Assembly: GCF_000002425.4 (NCBI RefSeq)
Contig: NC_037270.1
Location: 7,556,598 to 7,620,597, forward strand
Source of the DNA: Physcomitrium patens
Taxonomy: Eukaryota; Streptophyta; Bryopsida; Funariales; Funariaceae
Length of the DNA stretch: 64,000 bases
Direction: 5' to 3'
Shown here: positions 12,606 to 24,600 of the stretch, piece after piece
How positions within the stretch are numbered: position 1 is the stretch's first letter
How the letters are laid out: every line of letters begins with the position of its first letter
Translations under genes and position numbers: made by a program
Notes under the pieces: model-generated
The model's database searches: none
What the model was told of the DNA's origin: nothing
The model's input: only the letters and a program-made list of their open reading frames with translations

Positions 12606-14258
12606 TTACTTGTTAAAGTGGGGGAATTCAAGTCTTCCCCATAGCCACCTTGCATGGCGGTATCCAGGTTTGAACATACCTCGGAGACTGGAGTTGAAGC
12701 CGCAACTAGTCAGATGCTCAGCCAAGGATTCACCAAGTTGACGCTTGATAGACTCCCACTCATTTGAATCGACAGGATCCGTAATTACTTGCACTGCTGC
12801 CGTTTTTGCCGCTAAATCTACAGTTGCTTCTTTCACTTGTGGCTGGCATTGCAAACACCAACATATCAAAACCTAGCTGTTAAAAGAGGCATCACTTTCC
12901 TTTGTGTTGCGAATATTCAAGTTGATATATACACAACAGTTTTGGAGGCTTGTCCTAGTCGTAGGAAAGATGAATCAATTTATCTGCTTAACTTAGGTCT
13001 TAACCTTCATCTTCATTTTGTTCAAATATCGAACAACTAAATTCAGGAACCATTATGAATTAAGATAGAAATTGTAAGAAAATACCTGAGCTTCTAGTAT
13101 CCTTTTAACCTTTCCAGAGCAGCCTCCACAAGACATCCCCTGCAAGTACCAGGACAATGCTAAACTATCAGTGGCAAGAAAACAGTGGCCCTTCTGTCCA
13201 GAACGAAAATACAAAAGAGGAATGAAAAAAACGACGTGCAAGTTCTACAATGGTACAGGAAAAAGGGGTTCAGGGATCGATTTACTCCAACTTGAAGATA
13301 GATGACATCTTCTGTAATTAAGATCAATGCTTCATCGTCAGATGTTGCAAACAAGGTCTCGCCCGCAGCTGGCACGGCAGACCCATCCCCTCCTCCGCCC
13401 CCGCCTCCGCCAAACCCCCATCCACCAAATCCTTTATTCCCGCCTCCCGAGACAAAACTGAAAATATCGGATATGCTTGCAACTCCAGCGACACGCTTGC
13501 AGTTGATTGGGGTAGTGCTTTTAGACGCAAGAAAACCCATCTGCGGACAAAGAAAAAGAGAACGTTACGAAACTAGTCGCGAGCATGACAGACACAGAGC
13601 ACGTGAAACCATAGTGTGACAAAAATTCGGATGACCAGCTTGAACAATGAAACAAAAATCCACAGCAATGGTCGATTCCCCTGCATTGAATGTATCTCGA
13701 CATAGCCGCTAAAGCCTAAGACGGATAAAGAGTTATGAAATCACCACCACTCCCTATACCAAACACCTGCTGAAGGTGTCCAAGGGCTCCGAGTAACCAC
13801 CCTTTAGCAATCCACTTGTCTTCTTGGCTAGAGTAGCTAGTCTAATCCCAAAGAGAGAAAAATTCCGGTTACTAGTTTCCAAGGTCAAATTCAAAACCGG
13901 GTTTGAGCAGCGAAGAAGAAAAGAAAAGATAAAAAACAATACTAACTTCACGACTCATATTTCCTTGGAGCTGTATGACCACCCACAACATACACGAAGG
14001 TTACAAAATACGAAAAGAAGGGAGCCATTTCAATACCTGCTGCTGAAATTGTGAGCATTGGTTGATTACCCAGTTCCCTCCCCGAGCAGCAGACGCCGTG
14101 CTGTTAGCAACAGCGACGACATGACCGTGATGCTTGAGCGTTGGGGATGGAGCTGCAAATCCACGACCTCCGCAGCGTGAAAAGACCTCCCCACCACTCA
14201 GCTGCAGGGGCAAGGTTGCAGAGGAAACCGTCGATGGCGACGCCATAGACTGCGCCAT
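12606..14258 (-). CDS. PCH1: PCH1-like plastid copper chaperone (transit peptide plus heavy-metal-binding domain; 4 exons)
   Basis: Exons 14258-14037, 13540-13286, 13139-13086 and 12842-12606 encode 255 aa. Residues 1-74 form a Ser/Ala-rich, acid-poor transit peptide. Residues 75-159 are a linker with a Gly-rich tract (about 113-131). Residues 160-177 carry GMSCGGC (Cys163, Cys166), and 178-233 complete the HMA fold. The last 22 residues and the stop come from reading past a position (12680/12679) that is a splice donor in PAA1. All internal exon borders and phases equal those of PAA1 exons 1-4, so this is a partial tandem paralogue. In Arabidopsis PCH1 is made by alternative splicing of PAA1 pre-mRNA and delivers Cu(I) to PAA1; some plants have a separate PCH1 gene. 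This locus fits the separate-gene form. A truncated pseudogene is the alternative, but the frame is intact and the CxxC is kept. The ATG at 14258 sits in a good context (ccATGgc). Confidence 0.82.
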
Positions 14259-14557
14259 GGGTAGAGGAGAGCTCAGCTGAAGGCCAAACTGGGCAAGATC
14301 AACGGTTGTGAGAGCAGACTCAGGAATTCATCGCCAGCTGATATCCAAGGAACGGCCCGAAAACTTACTCGCATAGCCAAGTGCTGGTCGACATCGCTGC
14401 TCAAAAAGACAGCAGGGTGATCTGTAGGATGCGAATTTTCGCGGCAAAGGGGGTGGGGCGAGGGTAGGGGGAGATAGCTCATCCGCAGGATTACCACAGA
14501 AAAATTGGGCTGCAATGGATCACCTGAAAAAGGGGGGCGAGGAGAGAAGAATCATCA

Positions 14558-14581
14558 TCCTCCTCCTCCTCCTCCTCCTCC
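14558..14581. repeat. (TCC)n microsatellite
   Basis: Eight TCC units lie in the presumed 5' region of the PCH1-like gene; they read GGA on the coding strand. Confidence 0.9.
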
Positions 14582-14700
14582 GCATCGACAACGCAAGACA
14601 GACAGACTGACAGACTTACACACTCTCTCTCACGCACACGCATCTCTCATTTCTCATTTCCCTTCGCGGCACCGAGCTCGCTGCGAGCGCGGTGTGGATG

Positions 14701-14748
14701 AATGAGTGGATGGATGGATGGGTGGGTGGGTGGGTGGGTGGGTGGATG
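14701..14748. repeat. GGAT/GGGT tetranucleotide repeat
   Basis: A run of GGAT units grades into GGGT units. The low-complexity open frames across it on both strands are artefacts of the repeat. Confidence 0.88.
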
Positions 14749-14890
14749 TTCCCTTTACTCTGTCCGTTGGATGATCTGCGTCCATTCACTCTTCGTCCAT
14801 CCCTCAGTGTCCTGGAGGGGGGGGGGGGAGGTGGGGCTTGTCCCAAAGTGGTTGAATATTGTGGATATACTTTGTATCAAAGTTCACCAA

Positions 14891-15093
14891 GCATAGTTGA
14901 GATTTTACAGCTGAGATTCAACACTACATTTGTGTTATATTATATTTATTTGGTGTAAAAAATATTTTTTAATAGTTTAAAAATATTTGTTTAATTCATA
15001 GTATTATTGAAATATATAATTATATTTTAAATTTTGCAATTAAAATTGCATCTATACAAAATAAAGCTTATTTACTTTAATAATAATTTTACT

Positions 15094-15144
<51 letters not shown>

Positions 15145-15372
15145 TAAGAAGCTAAATTATTATGTATAATTAAGATTTAAAATCTATAGAATATTTGATT
15201 TTAAAATATGCCTATTAAAAGATATAATTGTGAAAAAAATAAAATGTAAAAAAATATAAAATTATTCATAAAAATTTGGACAAAAGATTAAAAAAATATA
15301 AAATAAAATATTCTTTTATAAGCATATTAGATATTATAAAAATATAATAAGCAATTTTTTTGATATGTCTCT

Positions 15373-15404
<32 letters not shown>

Positions 15405-15479
15405 CAAGTTCTAATTTTTAGAAGTAAAAATACTTTGTTTAATTTATTTATAATATAATAGTAATAAAAATATTACATT
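14891..15479. other. AT-rich intergenic with two long AT tracts
   Basis: No gene or domain was found. AT dinucleotide runs lie at about 15098-15139 and 15378-15404. Confidence 0.6.
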
Positions 15480-15821
15480 AGTCTTTTAATCTTAGTTGAG
15501 GACTTTCTAATCTCTTTGTATTTAGCAATATCCATTATAGTTTCAATCTCAAATCTGTTTTTGATTTGTCCATTTTCACTCTTTTAATAATATAAAAATA
15601 TATTATATCTTTAAAGTTATCTCATGGTTTATGTCTTTGACAATTTTTCAAGAATACTAATTAGTTGTATTTGTTTTATGTAAGAAATAAATTGATCATC
15701 TTACTTTTTGAAGTGTATTGTTTTATTTTTATATATTATATATTATCCACCTTGAATTTTTTTTTTATTTCTTAATATTATTTAAAAAAGAATAGACTAC
15801 CATTTTTTGTAGAAAATTTTA

Positions 15822-15840
15822 TTTGATATTTGAGATTGTA
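15822..15840 (+). other. Decayed primer-binding site (tRNA-iMet type)
   Basis: Just after the LTR end comes TTTGATATTTGAG, a transition-mutated form of the TTTGGTATCAGAG site usual in chromoviruses. Matching sites follow the LTRs at 26501 and 32875 on the minus strand. Confidence 0.6.
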
Positions 15841-16320
15841 GATTATTCTCTTTTAATTTGACTTGTAGATTTATTAATGTCATATATTATAAACCAGAAA
15901 GAAAACAAACTATGGATGCTATACTTGATAGAAGTAAAAATAAGTATACAATAATTATAAATATTTATAAGTTTTTTAATATTCTTAAAGCAAAAATCTC
16001 ATGCATTAGTAATTTCAACTATAAAAGTACTACTTGTCATAGACATTTGTATTTATTCCAATAAATACCTATATGATTAGGTAAAAATAAATAAAAGTAG
16101 ATTAATTTTACAACATCTTCTAGAGAAGCTTCCTAAAAGCTTCATAGATGTAGTTTTGACTTTACATATTTTTATAATTGATTGGTAGGTTAGAAACTTA
16201 ATCAACAAATTAACCATATGTCACATATGTTGGTAGCTTATGGCATAAGTTAAGTATATGGTGCACATATAGAAAATTTACTTTGAAAGTTAAGATATGT
16301 ATCTTGCAAAGTCAACACGT

Positions 16321-18954
16321 TGTCATATGGCGTGATTTGCTATTTGGGAATACACTAGGTATCTAGTTGTAGAGAGTGTAGCTTAAATCTTTATATGAAT
16401 CTTGTATTAGCCTCCCAAAACTCCTTTATTTTTGCATAAAACTCAAAATATAACAAAACCCCTTCAAAACATATTTTTTCCACGAAGGATTTTCTTATCC
16501 TGAACTTTAGAAAATCATAACTCTTGATCTAACCATTTAATTTATCTCAAATTTACAAGATAGGTAGAATTCACCCTTAACTTTTATTACAAAAAAAAAC
16601 TAACTTCAAATTCACTCCCAATCTTCTGGCATCTAAGAAACCCTAGCAGATGCTCTAAACCCTAATTTATAAGCACCTGAACACTATTTTCTTAATATCT
16701 CAAGAATCTAATACTCAAATATCATAAATCTTATGCACAAAGTTTACTAACATTAAATTACACATTTTCTAAAATTTTGAGCCAAAACCTTCTCAAATTG
16801 CTCAAGATATAGCTCAAGAGACAACCACTAGCAAATTAGGTTACTTACTACCCTTAGATTGCATGCACTGACTTCAAAATCCAATAACTCCTTCATTTCA
16901 ACTTAGAATCTAGTAAGCAAAAGTTCTCTCTCCAGTCGTAGTCGCTGATCCTCAATTGATGTCTGTACGCGTGTGTTATGCCAAAAAGAGTGACAGTAGC
17001 TCCCAAATCAACACCTTAACTTTGAGCGCTTGTATCTCCTTCATATAAAATCCAAACCATACAAATCCTGTACCAAAACCATAGCCAAAAACCTAAACCT
17101 TCTAATCCTAGCCTTCAAAACTCAAATGGCCTCAAGAAACTAACCCTAATCTCTAATATGTCCTCGAGCAACCTCCTCAAAGTCCATTGGTCATGATGTT
17201 TGACCAATAGGAATGGAGATTTTCATTATTCATCTCCATTCATCTATATTGGTGCCCTAATTACTCTCTTTGCTACCAAAATCCTTCTTCAACTCTTTTT
17301 CTTATAAGATTTACATAATTTATGCTCTAAACACCAAATAAAAGAACCAAAAAAAGTTTTCAAAGGTCACCAATGTCTAACAAAGGTGATTCTAAATATT
17401 TAGAAGTTACTATCAACCAAAACCAATCTTAAAAGCCACTATCAAAAGGAAATTAAAATTATACAAATTATATAGTAATCTTTTTAAACAACCTCTTCTT
17501 AAGGTAATAATCAAATTATATTCTACAACCAAGTAAAATCTACTAATATGGCTCTCACCATGTTACTTAATGAATTATATATTAAGTATATAATTACATT
17601 ATTTTTATGTAGTAGCAAAACCACAACACAATAACGTTGTCATATTATGTGTTGTCTTGTTTAAGAATGCACCAAGCACCTAGCTATGGAAGGTAACGTT
17701 GTGTTTCACAAGTATTTAAGAAACCCTAATAGGTTTCATCCATATGACAAGAATATAATCTAAATTTCAATTCAAAAGTGCTAAAAAACACTCTTCTTAA
17801 TAGTCTTAATCATACATAAATCCCAATTACCTCATTACTTTCATATTTAAGCAATTTAGATTTTTCTTGTAAGTCCTAACTCTAATAAGTGAGTTTTGAC
17901 AAGTAGTAACTTCTAATCTGACTATCTACTTGATGTGAAATTTTGCATGCAATTGTCAATGTAAGTCTTCTATATGCTTAAGAAATTTCAGCCCAATCCA
18001 ACTTATAAATTGTGAGAGAACTTCCAAAAACTACATTGATGTCACTCAGCGACTAACTTGAAAGGTGAAGCAAAAGTTCCACTGGTGATTTCTCCTTCTC
18101 TAATCGTTAACTTCAATTCAAAATTGATATACAGCTTGATCCTCAAGTTCTTCAACACTATGCCAAATTTCACCTTGATCTAATGGCAGATCTTTAGATA
18201 TCATAGAAACCCTATCCAACCCCAAATTGCCAACTTCTAAAATCCTCTTGTGCTAAAAACCAAATATCTCTAAACTACATTGTTAGATTATTATAAAATT
18301 TTGTATACATTTAGCACACCTAATATTCCAAATAATACCAAATTTTAAACCATAGATGTTACACCATTTGTACGAACTAGCCAAAATTGCTAGTCTTAAT
18401 TATATTATATAAAACCCAAATCATCAATACAAACCATGATTTTGAACAAAAATTATGAAGTCTTCAAAAATCTTACCAAAACAATTTTTATGCCTTTGAA
18501 AAGAGCTTCAAGCTAGCTCTCAAATTTTAATCTCCGATCTTTGAATGAATCCCTAATTTGCCCTATGTGGTTTTTTTAGTGACTAGAGGTTTGATTTTGA
18601 CCTTGTCTCACAAATGGTCAACCCCTGAGTATCAATATAACTTATCATAAGGATTTTTTAGTCCAATCCTATCCTCAACTTGACCCTAGTATCAACTATA
18701 TCAACTATTTATCTCTTCTATCCTAATTTTATCAATTTATGGCCTTTCTAAGGTAGTAAAAGAGTTTTTATATCGTAGAAGGTAAAAATACTAACTTACT
18801 TTTATCTACTTGCTATTAAGACAAGAAAATAGGCTAAGAGACAATCATAAAAGCATTATTAAAATATTTTGAATTTTTGTTGAACTACTATAATAGAATA
18901 TTAATTAAAAAATTATTTTTAGTCATATTTTCACCATATAATCATGTCACAACA
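16321..18954. repeat. R2 repeat pair inserted in LTR-1 (two diverged ~1.3-kb units in tandem)
   Basis: The insertion begins near GTTGTCAT (16322) and ends near ATGACAACA (18954), which are inverted ends of LTR type. It consists of unit A (about 16321-17634) and unit B (about 17635-18954). The units share their start (GTTGTCATAT), order of motifs and length but are strongly diverged. No coding frame is visible. Unit A has an inverted relative at about 40925-42190. The pair could be two LTRs of an element whose interior was lost, or two independent non-autonomous insertions. The target-site duplication could not be resolved. Confidence 0.6.
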
Positions 18955-19235
18955 TGACAACATGTTAGAGGTCCTATAGATTATTACTAATTAGCTCTTA
19001 TCAACACATATTAGATAATAGATATAGAGGCATGAGTCAAGCCTTCTTCACTCTTATTAACACCTTTTTAATTTTTAGTCTTATTTTAAGACTTTTTAGT
19101 CTTTTTTTTTAATAATAGACATTCTAATTCAATATATTGCCATCTTTGAGTGATTTTCTAATCTTTTTGAGTGACATAAGAATGTATTGAGTTTTTTTTT
19201 TAAGATTCATGTCCTTGACACTATTCCTATATCCA

Positions 19236-19899
19236 AAGAAGAAATGAGCAATGAGGTCTAATGTTTATGCAAAGAAATTTTTAAGTAAATAAAAACAAGT
19301 GTAATTAGATCAACTTTATATATAAGCATAATTTTTTTATCACTATAAGTATGAAGGAGCCAAAGATTAGCATGCGAAAGAATTTTTATAGAATAAGATC
19401 AAAATTTTGAGGATTTCTATAATTAATCAATTTTTTTCAATGTTATATCTTTCATAATATATTAAAAAAATTACTTAAGTAAAATTTATAGATACATTCA
19501 TATCTAGAAGTATTTTTTTTATTTGTACTTTTAATATTTTTTTTAAAACTTTTATATAATCTAAAATTATTTTTAAAAGTATTTACAACTAAATTTAGAA
19601 ATATTTTTTTAAAAAAAAAGTAAAAAAAACTATAATTCTTTTAATAAGAATTGTGTTTAGATATTATCTATGTTATCTAATTCCAACAACTTTCTTATAA
19701 TGTAGAATAGAATAATAAGATCTTTATTAATTAATTTTAATATGGTATAAAAAATAATATTAAAGATCCAAAATTATTTTTAAAAAAAATAGATTTAATA
19801 GAAAAATTTATTACTTAAGAAATTATATGCAATAATCTATTTTTTGAAAGATATCTTATTAATTTACTCAAGACATGAATCAAAACAAAACTCTAAAGA
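19236..19899. other. AT-rich, nothing recognised
   Basis: The stretch is poly-A/T rich with no frame or repeat that I could assign. Confidence 0.5.
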
Positions 19900-20066
19900 T
19901 ACAATATACTTTTGCAACATTCATAATGAGAAAGTAGACAAATCAAAGATTGATACAAGATAGAAACTAAAATGGTTATTGTCAAATAAAAAAAGATTTG
20001 AGATACTTGAGCTAATATAAGAATAAAAAAAAACATTAAAAAGAATGAAGAAGGCCTCATTCTTGC

Positions 20067-20105
<39 letters not shown>

Positions 20106-20345
20106 AACCAAGGAGCCACATAGTGACGTTTTATATATTATTTAATACATATCAAACTTACAAAATACATATGTAAGTTGCAAGGCAAGTTTTCAGCATG
20201 TGTGCTATATAGCCAACTTATTGGACAAGTTTTCAACCTAAAAATCAATTATAAACACTTATAAAGCCAAATCCACATCAATTAAGCTTTTAAAAAGCTT
20301 TTCTATAAGATAATATCAGATTTACCTACTTTTAATTCTACTTAA
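19900..20345 (-). mobile_element. LTR-1 fragment
   Basis: It matches the minus-oriented LTR-1 copies at 26501-27192 and 53830-54360: a GAAGAAGG..TCATTCTTGC block, then ..GCTTTTAAAAAGCTT.. near the far end. An AT microsatellite has expanded within it at 20071-20101. It may be the 3' LTR of the minus-strand element at 21.7-26.5 kb, now separated from it by a plus-strand gypsy fragment. Confidence 0.6.
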
Positions 20346-20399
20346 ATCATCTTATCTAAAAAATTACATATGCTAAAATATATATTTTTGACACTAATA

Positions 20400-21600
20400 T
20401 TGCTAATTCATATACAGATTACAGTAATAAAGTTCCTCATTTTGATGCAAATGAAGAAATTGGGAGCATATAAATTGTCTCTTTTATAGATTAATAATTG
20501 ATGGTAGTTTTGACATATAGTGGTGTTCTATTGGTAAAGGAAGATACCACAATATTTGACAATTGAGTATTTAAATCAAGGCCACATCTTATAAGTAACA
20601 AAGCACAAAAGATATGAATTTGTATTTATTCATATTATAATTGATTAGCTTTTAATCAAAAGAACCTTAAAGACTATAGAAGCAAACTTATTTATATTCA
20701 GTTGAAAGATGATTACCAAAACTTTTGATGAACATTTAAATTTAGTATCTTAAAAAAACTTGATGTTCAAACTTATTGTCAATAATTATTGATTGTTAGC
20801 TTGATTGAGCTTTTTAATAAAAAGTACTTATACTATGGTTACATCTTTTAAAATAATATTTTTGATAATTGGATATAAAAACAAATGTATCAAAATTATT
20901 GTCTAATTAATTATAAGACCAAGTTAAACTATTATTCAATGCCAATACTGAAAGAGTTATTTGATTCAATAGAATTATTTTTAGTATTCAACACTTTGGA
21001 CTTGCAATCTAATTATTATCAATTGCTATTATTTATATGATATTGGATAAAGATAATATTTAGAAAATTCATCAAGATAGCAAAGATCAATTCTATCATT
21101 GGAGGTTTCTTCGATTTGGCCTTAAAAATACACTAACTAAGATTCAAAGGATGATAGATTAATTTACTATTTACTAGATGCTACATTAATAATTTTATTA
21201 TTTTTAGTAAAAACCTACATGTTCATATGAGGAATTTGTAAGTAATATTTAAGTAATTATTATAACAAAGATTATACATATATTTTAGTAAGTATAAATT
21301 ATTTCACAAAAAATTATCATATTTCAAATACATAATTGTTTTAAGACATCTTAGTATGCAATAAGAAAAGGTAGATGCTTTATACATGATCTTGGCACTA
21401 AGAGATTTTTTACAATTTCGAATTTGTTTTTGGCTTGACAAATTAGTATTTTCAATTTTAAAAAACTTCAGCTTGATTACCAAATCTTTAATTATTCTTA
21501 CAAGCAAGGATCTACCATGGACTTTAGGTCATAAAAATTACTAAGCATTTGATACATTGAAATAAATGTTAAATTTAATTCTAATACTTTCATATTTGGA
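20400..21600 (+). pseudogene. Very decayed Ty3/gypsy RT and RNase H remnant
   Basis: At about 20940-21250 a frame resembles the gypsy RT core: an LDLQSNYYQL block equivalent to LDL.SGYHQI, then a FFDLAL block where F..MPFGL is expected, then a remnant near the YxDD position. At about 21300-21600 an LPWTLGHKNY..AFDTLK block matches the RT connection (W...AF..LK). It is on the opposite strand to the neighbouring chromovirus remnant and of another subtype. Confidence 0.55.
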
Positions 21601-21601
21601 T

Positions 21602-21689
21602 ATTATCTTTGATGGATCTTATTTTTTATTTGATTTAAGGTTGGCATTATCTTTGATGGATCTTATTTTTTATTTGATTTAAATAGATA
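21602..21689. repeat. 44-bp direct tandem duplication
   Basis: The segment beginning ATTATCTTTGATGGATC occurs twice with a 44-bp period (21602 and 21646), nearly identical. This makes it young compared with the decayed surroundings. Confidence 0.85.
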
Positions 21690-24600
21690 TGATCAATGAA
21701 AAGCCTGAATCTTCTTTTTTCAATTGCAAGTTTCTTTGCTAATTTTCATGTGCATTCACTAATATTATATCTATACTAATAAATAAGATATGCCAACTTA
21801 TTTTAGTGCTATCTTAAATCTAATACTTCTTCTACCTAAAACTCTTGATTATTAACTACTCCTAAAAGAGAAGGTAGCATTTGTCTTCTTCCTAAGATAT
21901 TTAATATTTTATATGGCTCAAAAAGACATATTTGAAATATGGAATGAATTTTCATAAACTCTAGTAGATATAATTAATAATTAACAAGATTGACTTGTTC
22001 ACAAATAGAAAAAGGTTCAAGCCTACAATAGTCCAACTTGTTACAAAGATAAATAGTCTTGATATTGCAATGAAGTAATTATATCTCATCACCCGCGTTG
22101 AATTATAGTTATTCTTTGTAATAGGCATCTACATTGATATTTTTTTATTCTTGAGCTCTTTTTCACTACACCTTTATTGTTGCATATAACTCTCTTAAAT
22201 GATTTGCCAAATCTTCTACCACAAGATTATCAATTTTTAAAAAGTCAAAAGTATCAAGTCATGGATGATAATCATAATTGGTAAAAAAAGGTATTTTTTG
22301 AATAGAAGAATGTATCAAATCATTGGATGCAAACTTTATCAATAGCAAAAAAATTATCTAGGCACCTTGATGATAGTTGATAATATATCTCAATATTATT
22401 TTAAAACTTAATTCATTGACTTTGTTTGTCTATCAATTTGAAGATAAAAAGCTAAAAATAATTTAAATCTAAATTTAGAATCTTCAAAAAATCTAAAATC
22501 TTGATATAAATTGAAAGTCATGACAAACTTGAAGAGCACATAATCATGCTTTACCTTTTTGAATGTATAATTGTTCTTCAAAATAAAATAGATTATTTTT
22601 TAACTTAAAATTAGAAGTATCATGAGATTTGAAAGAATTATTCTTAATATCATGAACAAGAAGATTAAAGGACTTATCCAATTGAATATGCTTGAAAAAG
22701 GTTGAATCAACAATCAATATTGATTTTATTGCCCAAATATAAAAATGCTTCGATTTCAATAGAATCATTCTTTATTGATCAAAAGATGCATCTTTTTCTT
22801 TTGGTATAAGATAAAAATATTTAAAAAAGGTATTTGATAGCCTTTTATTCCAAGAAATTTTTAGTATTTGAGACTTGTCATTTGCTTCTATTTGTGACAA
22901 AACGACACCTATAGCAAAGTGTGATGTGTTTGTTTCCATGAAGAGTGCCTTGAAAAAATTGATGCAATGTAAACTTGATGCAAAAATAAATTCTTTTTTC
23001 AAGTCTTCAAAAGATGTTTCAACTTCTTTATTCTATTTATATTTGTCTTTATATATCAGATGTATAAAAATAACCACAACTTGAAAAAAAATTTCTTAAT
23101 GAAGATCTTATAATAATTAATAAATGTTAAAAAATATTACATATTTATAATTTTTTTTGAGATCTTCTAATCTATGATAGTATAGACCTTTTTTGAATCC
23201 ATCATTAGTCTTTTATTAAAAATTCTCTTACATTTTTAATTTTTTCTACACTTAGCATATAATCTTGCATCTCTAAGTTTTTGTAATATATGACATATAT
23301 GAAGTTTATATTTTTTATATTTTTAGAATAGATTAGAATATTTTTTGAATAATAGACAATAAAATGATTAAGAATCTCACAAAAAAGGATCATTCATAAG
23401 GTGTTGAAAAGTAGTTGGTGTATTTGTGAGTCCAAAAGACATGACATTATATCCAAAATATCCATATCTAATTTAAAAAGTAATCTTTTATTCATCTCCT
23501 TTTTTGATACAAATTACATTATATGGTCTTTAAATATCATTTTTGTGTAGATTTTTCTTTGATTGAGTTGGTTAAAGAGTTTTGAAATCAAAGCAAGAAA
23601 ATACCTATTCTTGATGGTGATTTTGTTAAGTCTTTGATAGTCTATGCACAATGAAAGTAAATTTCTTCTTCCACCCAAATTACAAGATAGCCTCAATTAA
23701 AAGTTTCTTATAATTGGTGGTATGAAGTAAGAATAGAGAAAACAAGAACAAAAGAAGAATAATACAAAATAAGTGAACAAATGTATCAAGCAATTGTACA
23801 CTACAGAACTAGTCATAGTTTGTTTATTAGATTTTTATTTAATAAAAAAGTAAAAAAAAAAAAAAAAAAAAAACTTTTATCTTTTCAATGTCATTAAAAA
23901 AATTAAATCAAAGTTATTATGAATAAGTTTTGATAGAGTAAAGATAGAAGGTAAATAACAAAAAAATTAAAAGAATAATTTTTATTTTAAGGATAACTTG
24001 CTTTAAGAGATCAAGAATTAGTGCCTCACCAAGGCTCACAAGTAGTGTATATGGATTTTTAAGAGAGGCCACAAGGCCTTAGTATTATTTTCCTACCTAT
24101 ATCCAAGGTGCTACAATCCATATGGAACTTGTACACTTCCCTTTCTACAGAGACTAGACTAACTATTGGTCCTCCTATTTTATACTAGTAAAATTCTTTT
24201 TTTTGTATTTTTGATTTTATCATGGTATTTAAAAATACCCAATTAATCTAAGAACCTTATATGGCCTTCAAATCTTCCTTCATTTCTTCATAATGGCTCT
24301 CAAGGTGGTAAAATTCAATTTTACCAAGATATTGAAATCTTCTATAAAAAATCCTAAAACATTCCCAAAAAACTTTTTAAAATCATATAATATTTTTATA
24401 ATGATGATATTTATTTAAATCTATATTTTTATATAATTTCTATCTTATTGATTTTTTATATTAATAAAATAAATTTAAATCTACTAAAAAATCCTATTTT
24501 TTATATAATTAACTAAAAAGATATAAAACTCTCTTCATGCTTCTTCTAACTAATAATTAATAATTTATAGGATTTTTATAAGTAATAATTATAGATAAGA

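Larger units (their letters stand above)
14259..14890 (-). promoter_or_regulatory. Promoter and 5' leader region of the PCH1-like gene
   Basis: This GC-richer segment lies upstream of the ATG at 14258. It contains a (TCC)n run at 14558-14581, a GGAT/GGGT run at 14701-14748 and a G-run at 14818-14828. If the leader extends this far, a 69-codon upstream ORF (14482-14273) ends 14 nt before the main start. Composition drops sharply to AT-rich DNA at about 14900, which marks the island edge. No clear TATA box was picked. Confidence 0.5.
15480..19235 (+). mobile_element. Internally deleted LTR-1 retrotransposon, interrupted by a 2.6-kb insertion
   Basis: An LTR-1 3' portion (15480-15821) is followed by a primer-binding-site remnant (15822-15840, a decayed match to the initiator-Met type site), the start of gag (15850-16030) and then directly another LTR-1. 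That second LTR runs 16035-16320 and resumes at 18955-19235. The gag start is clearly the same as those at 26486 and 32760 on the other strand: D-[AT]-[IL]-hydrophobic-x-R at the start, then N-I-L-K/R-A-K/E-I-S. The interior from gag to integrase is missing. The second LTR is split by repeat family R2. Confidence 0.7.

Noticed and set aside
14505..14958. Plus- and minus-strand frames with Pro-His, Gly-Trp or Pro-Thr-His runs
   Set aside because: They are translations of the TCC and GGGT microsatellites.
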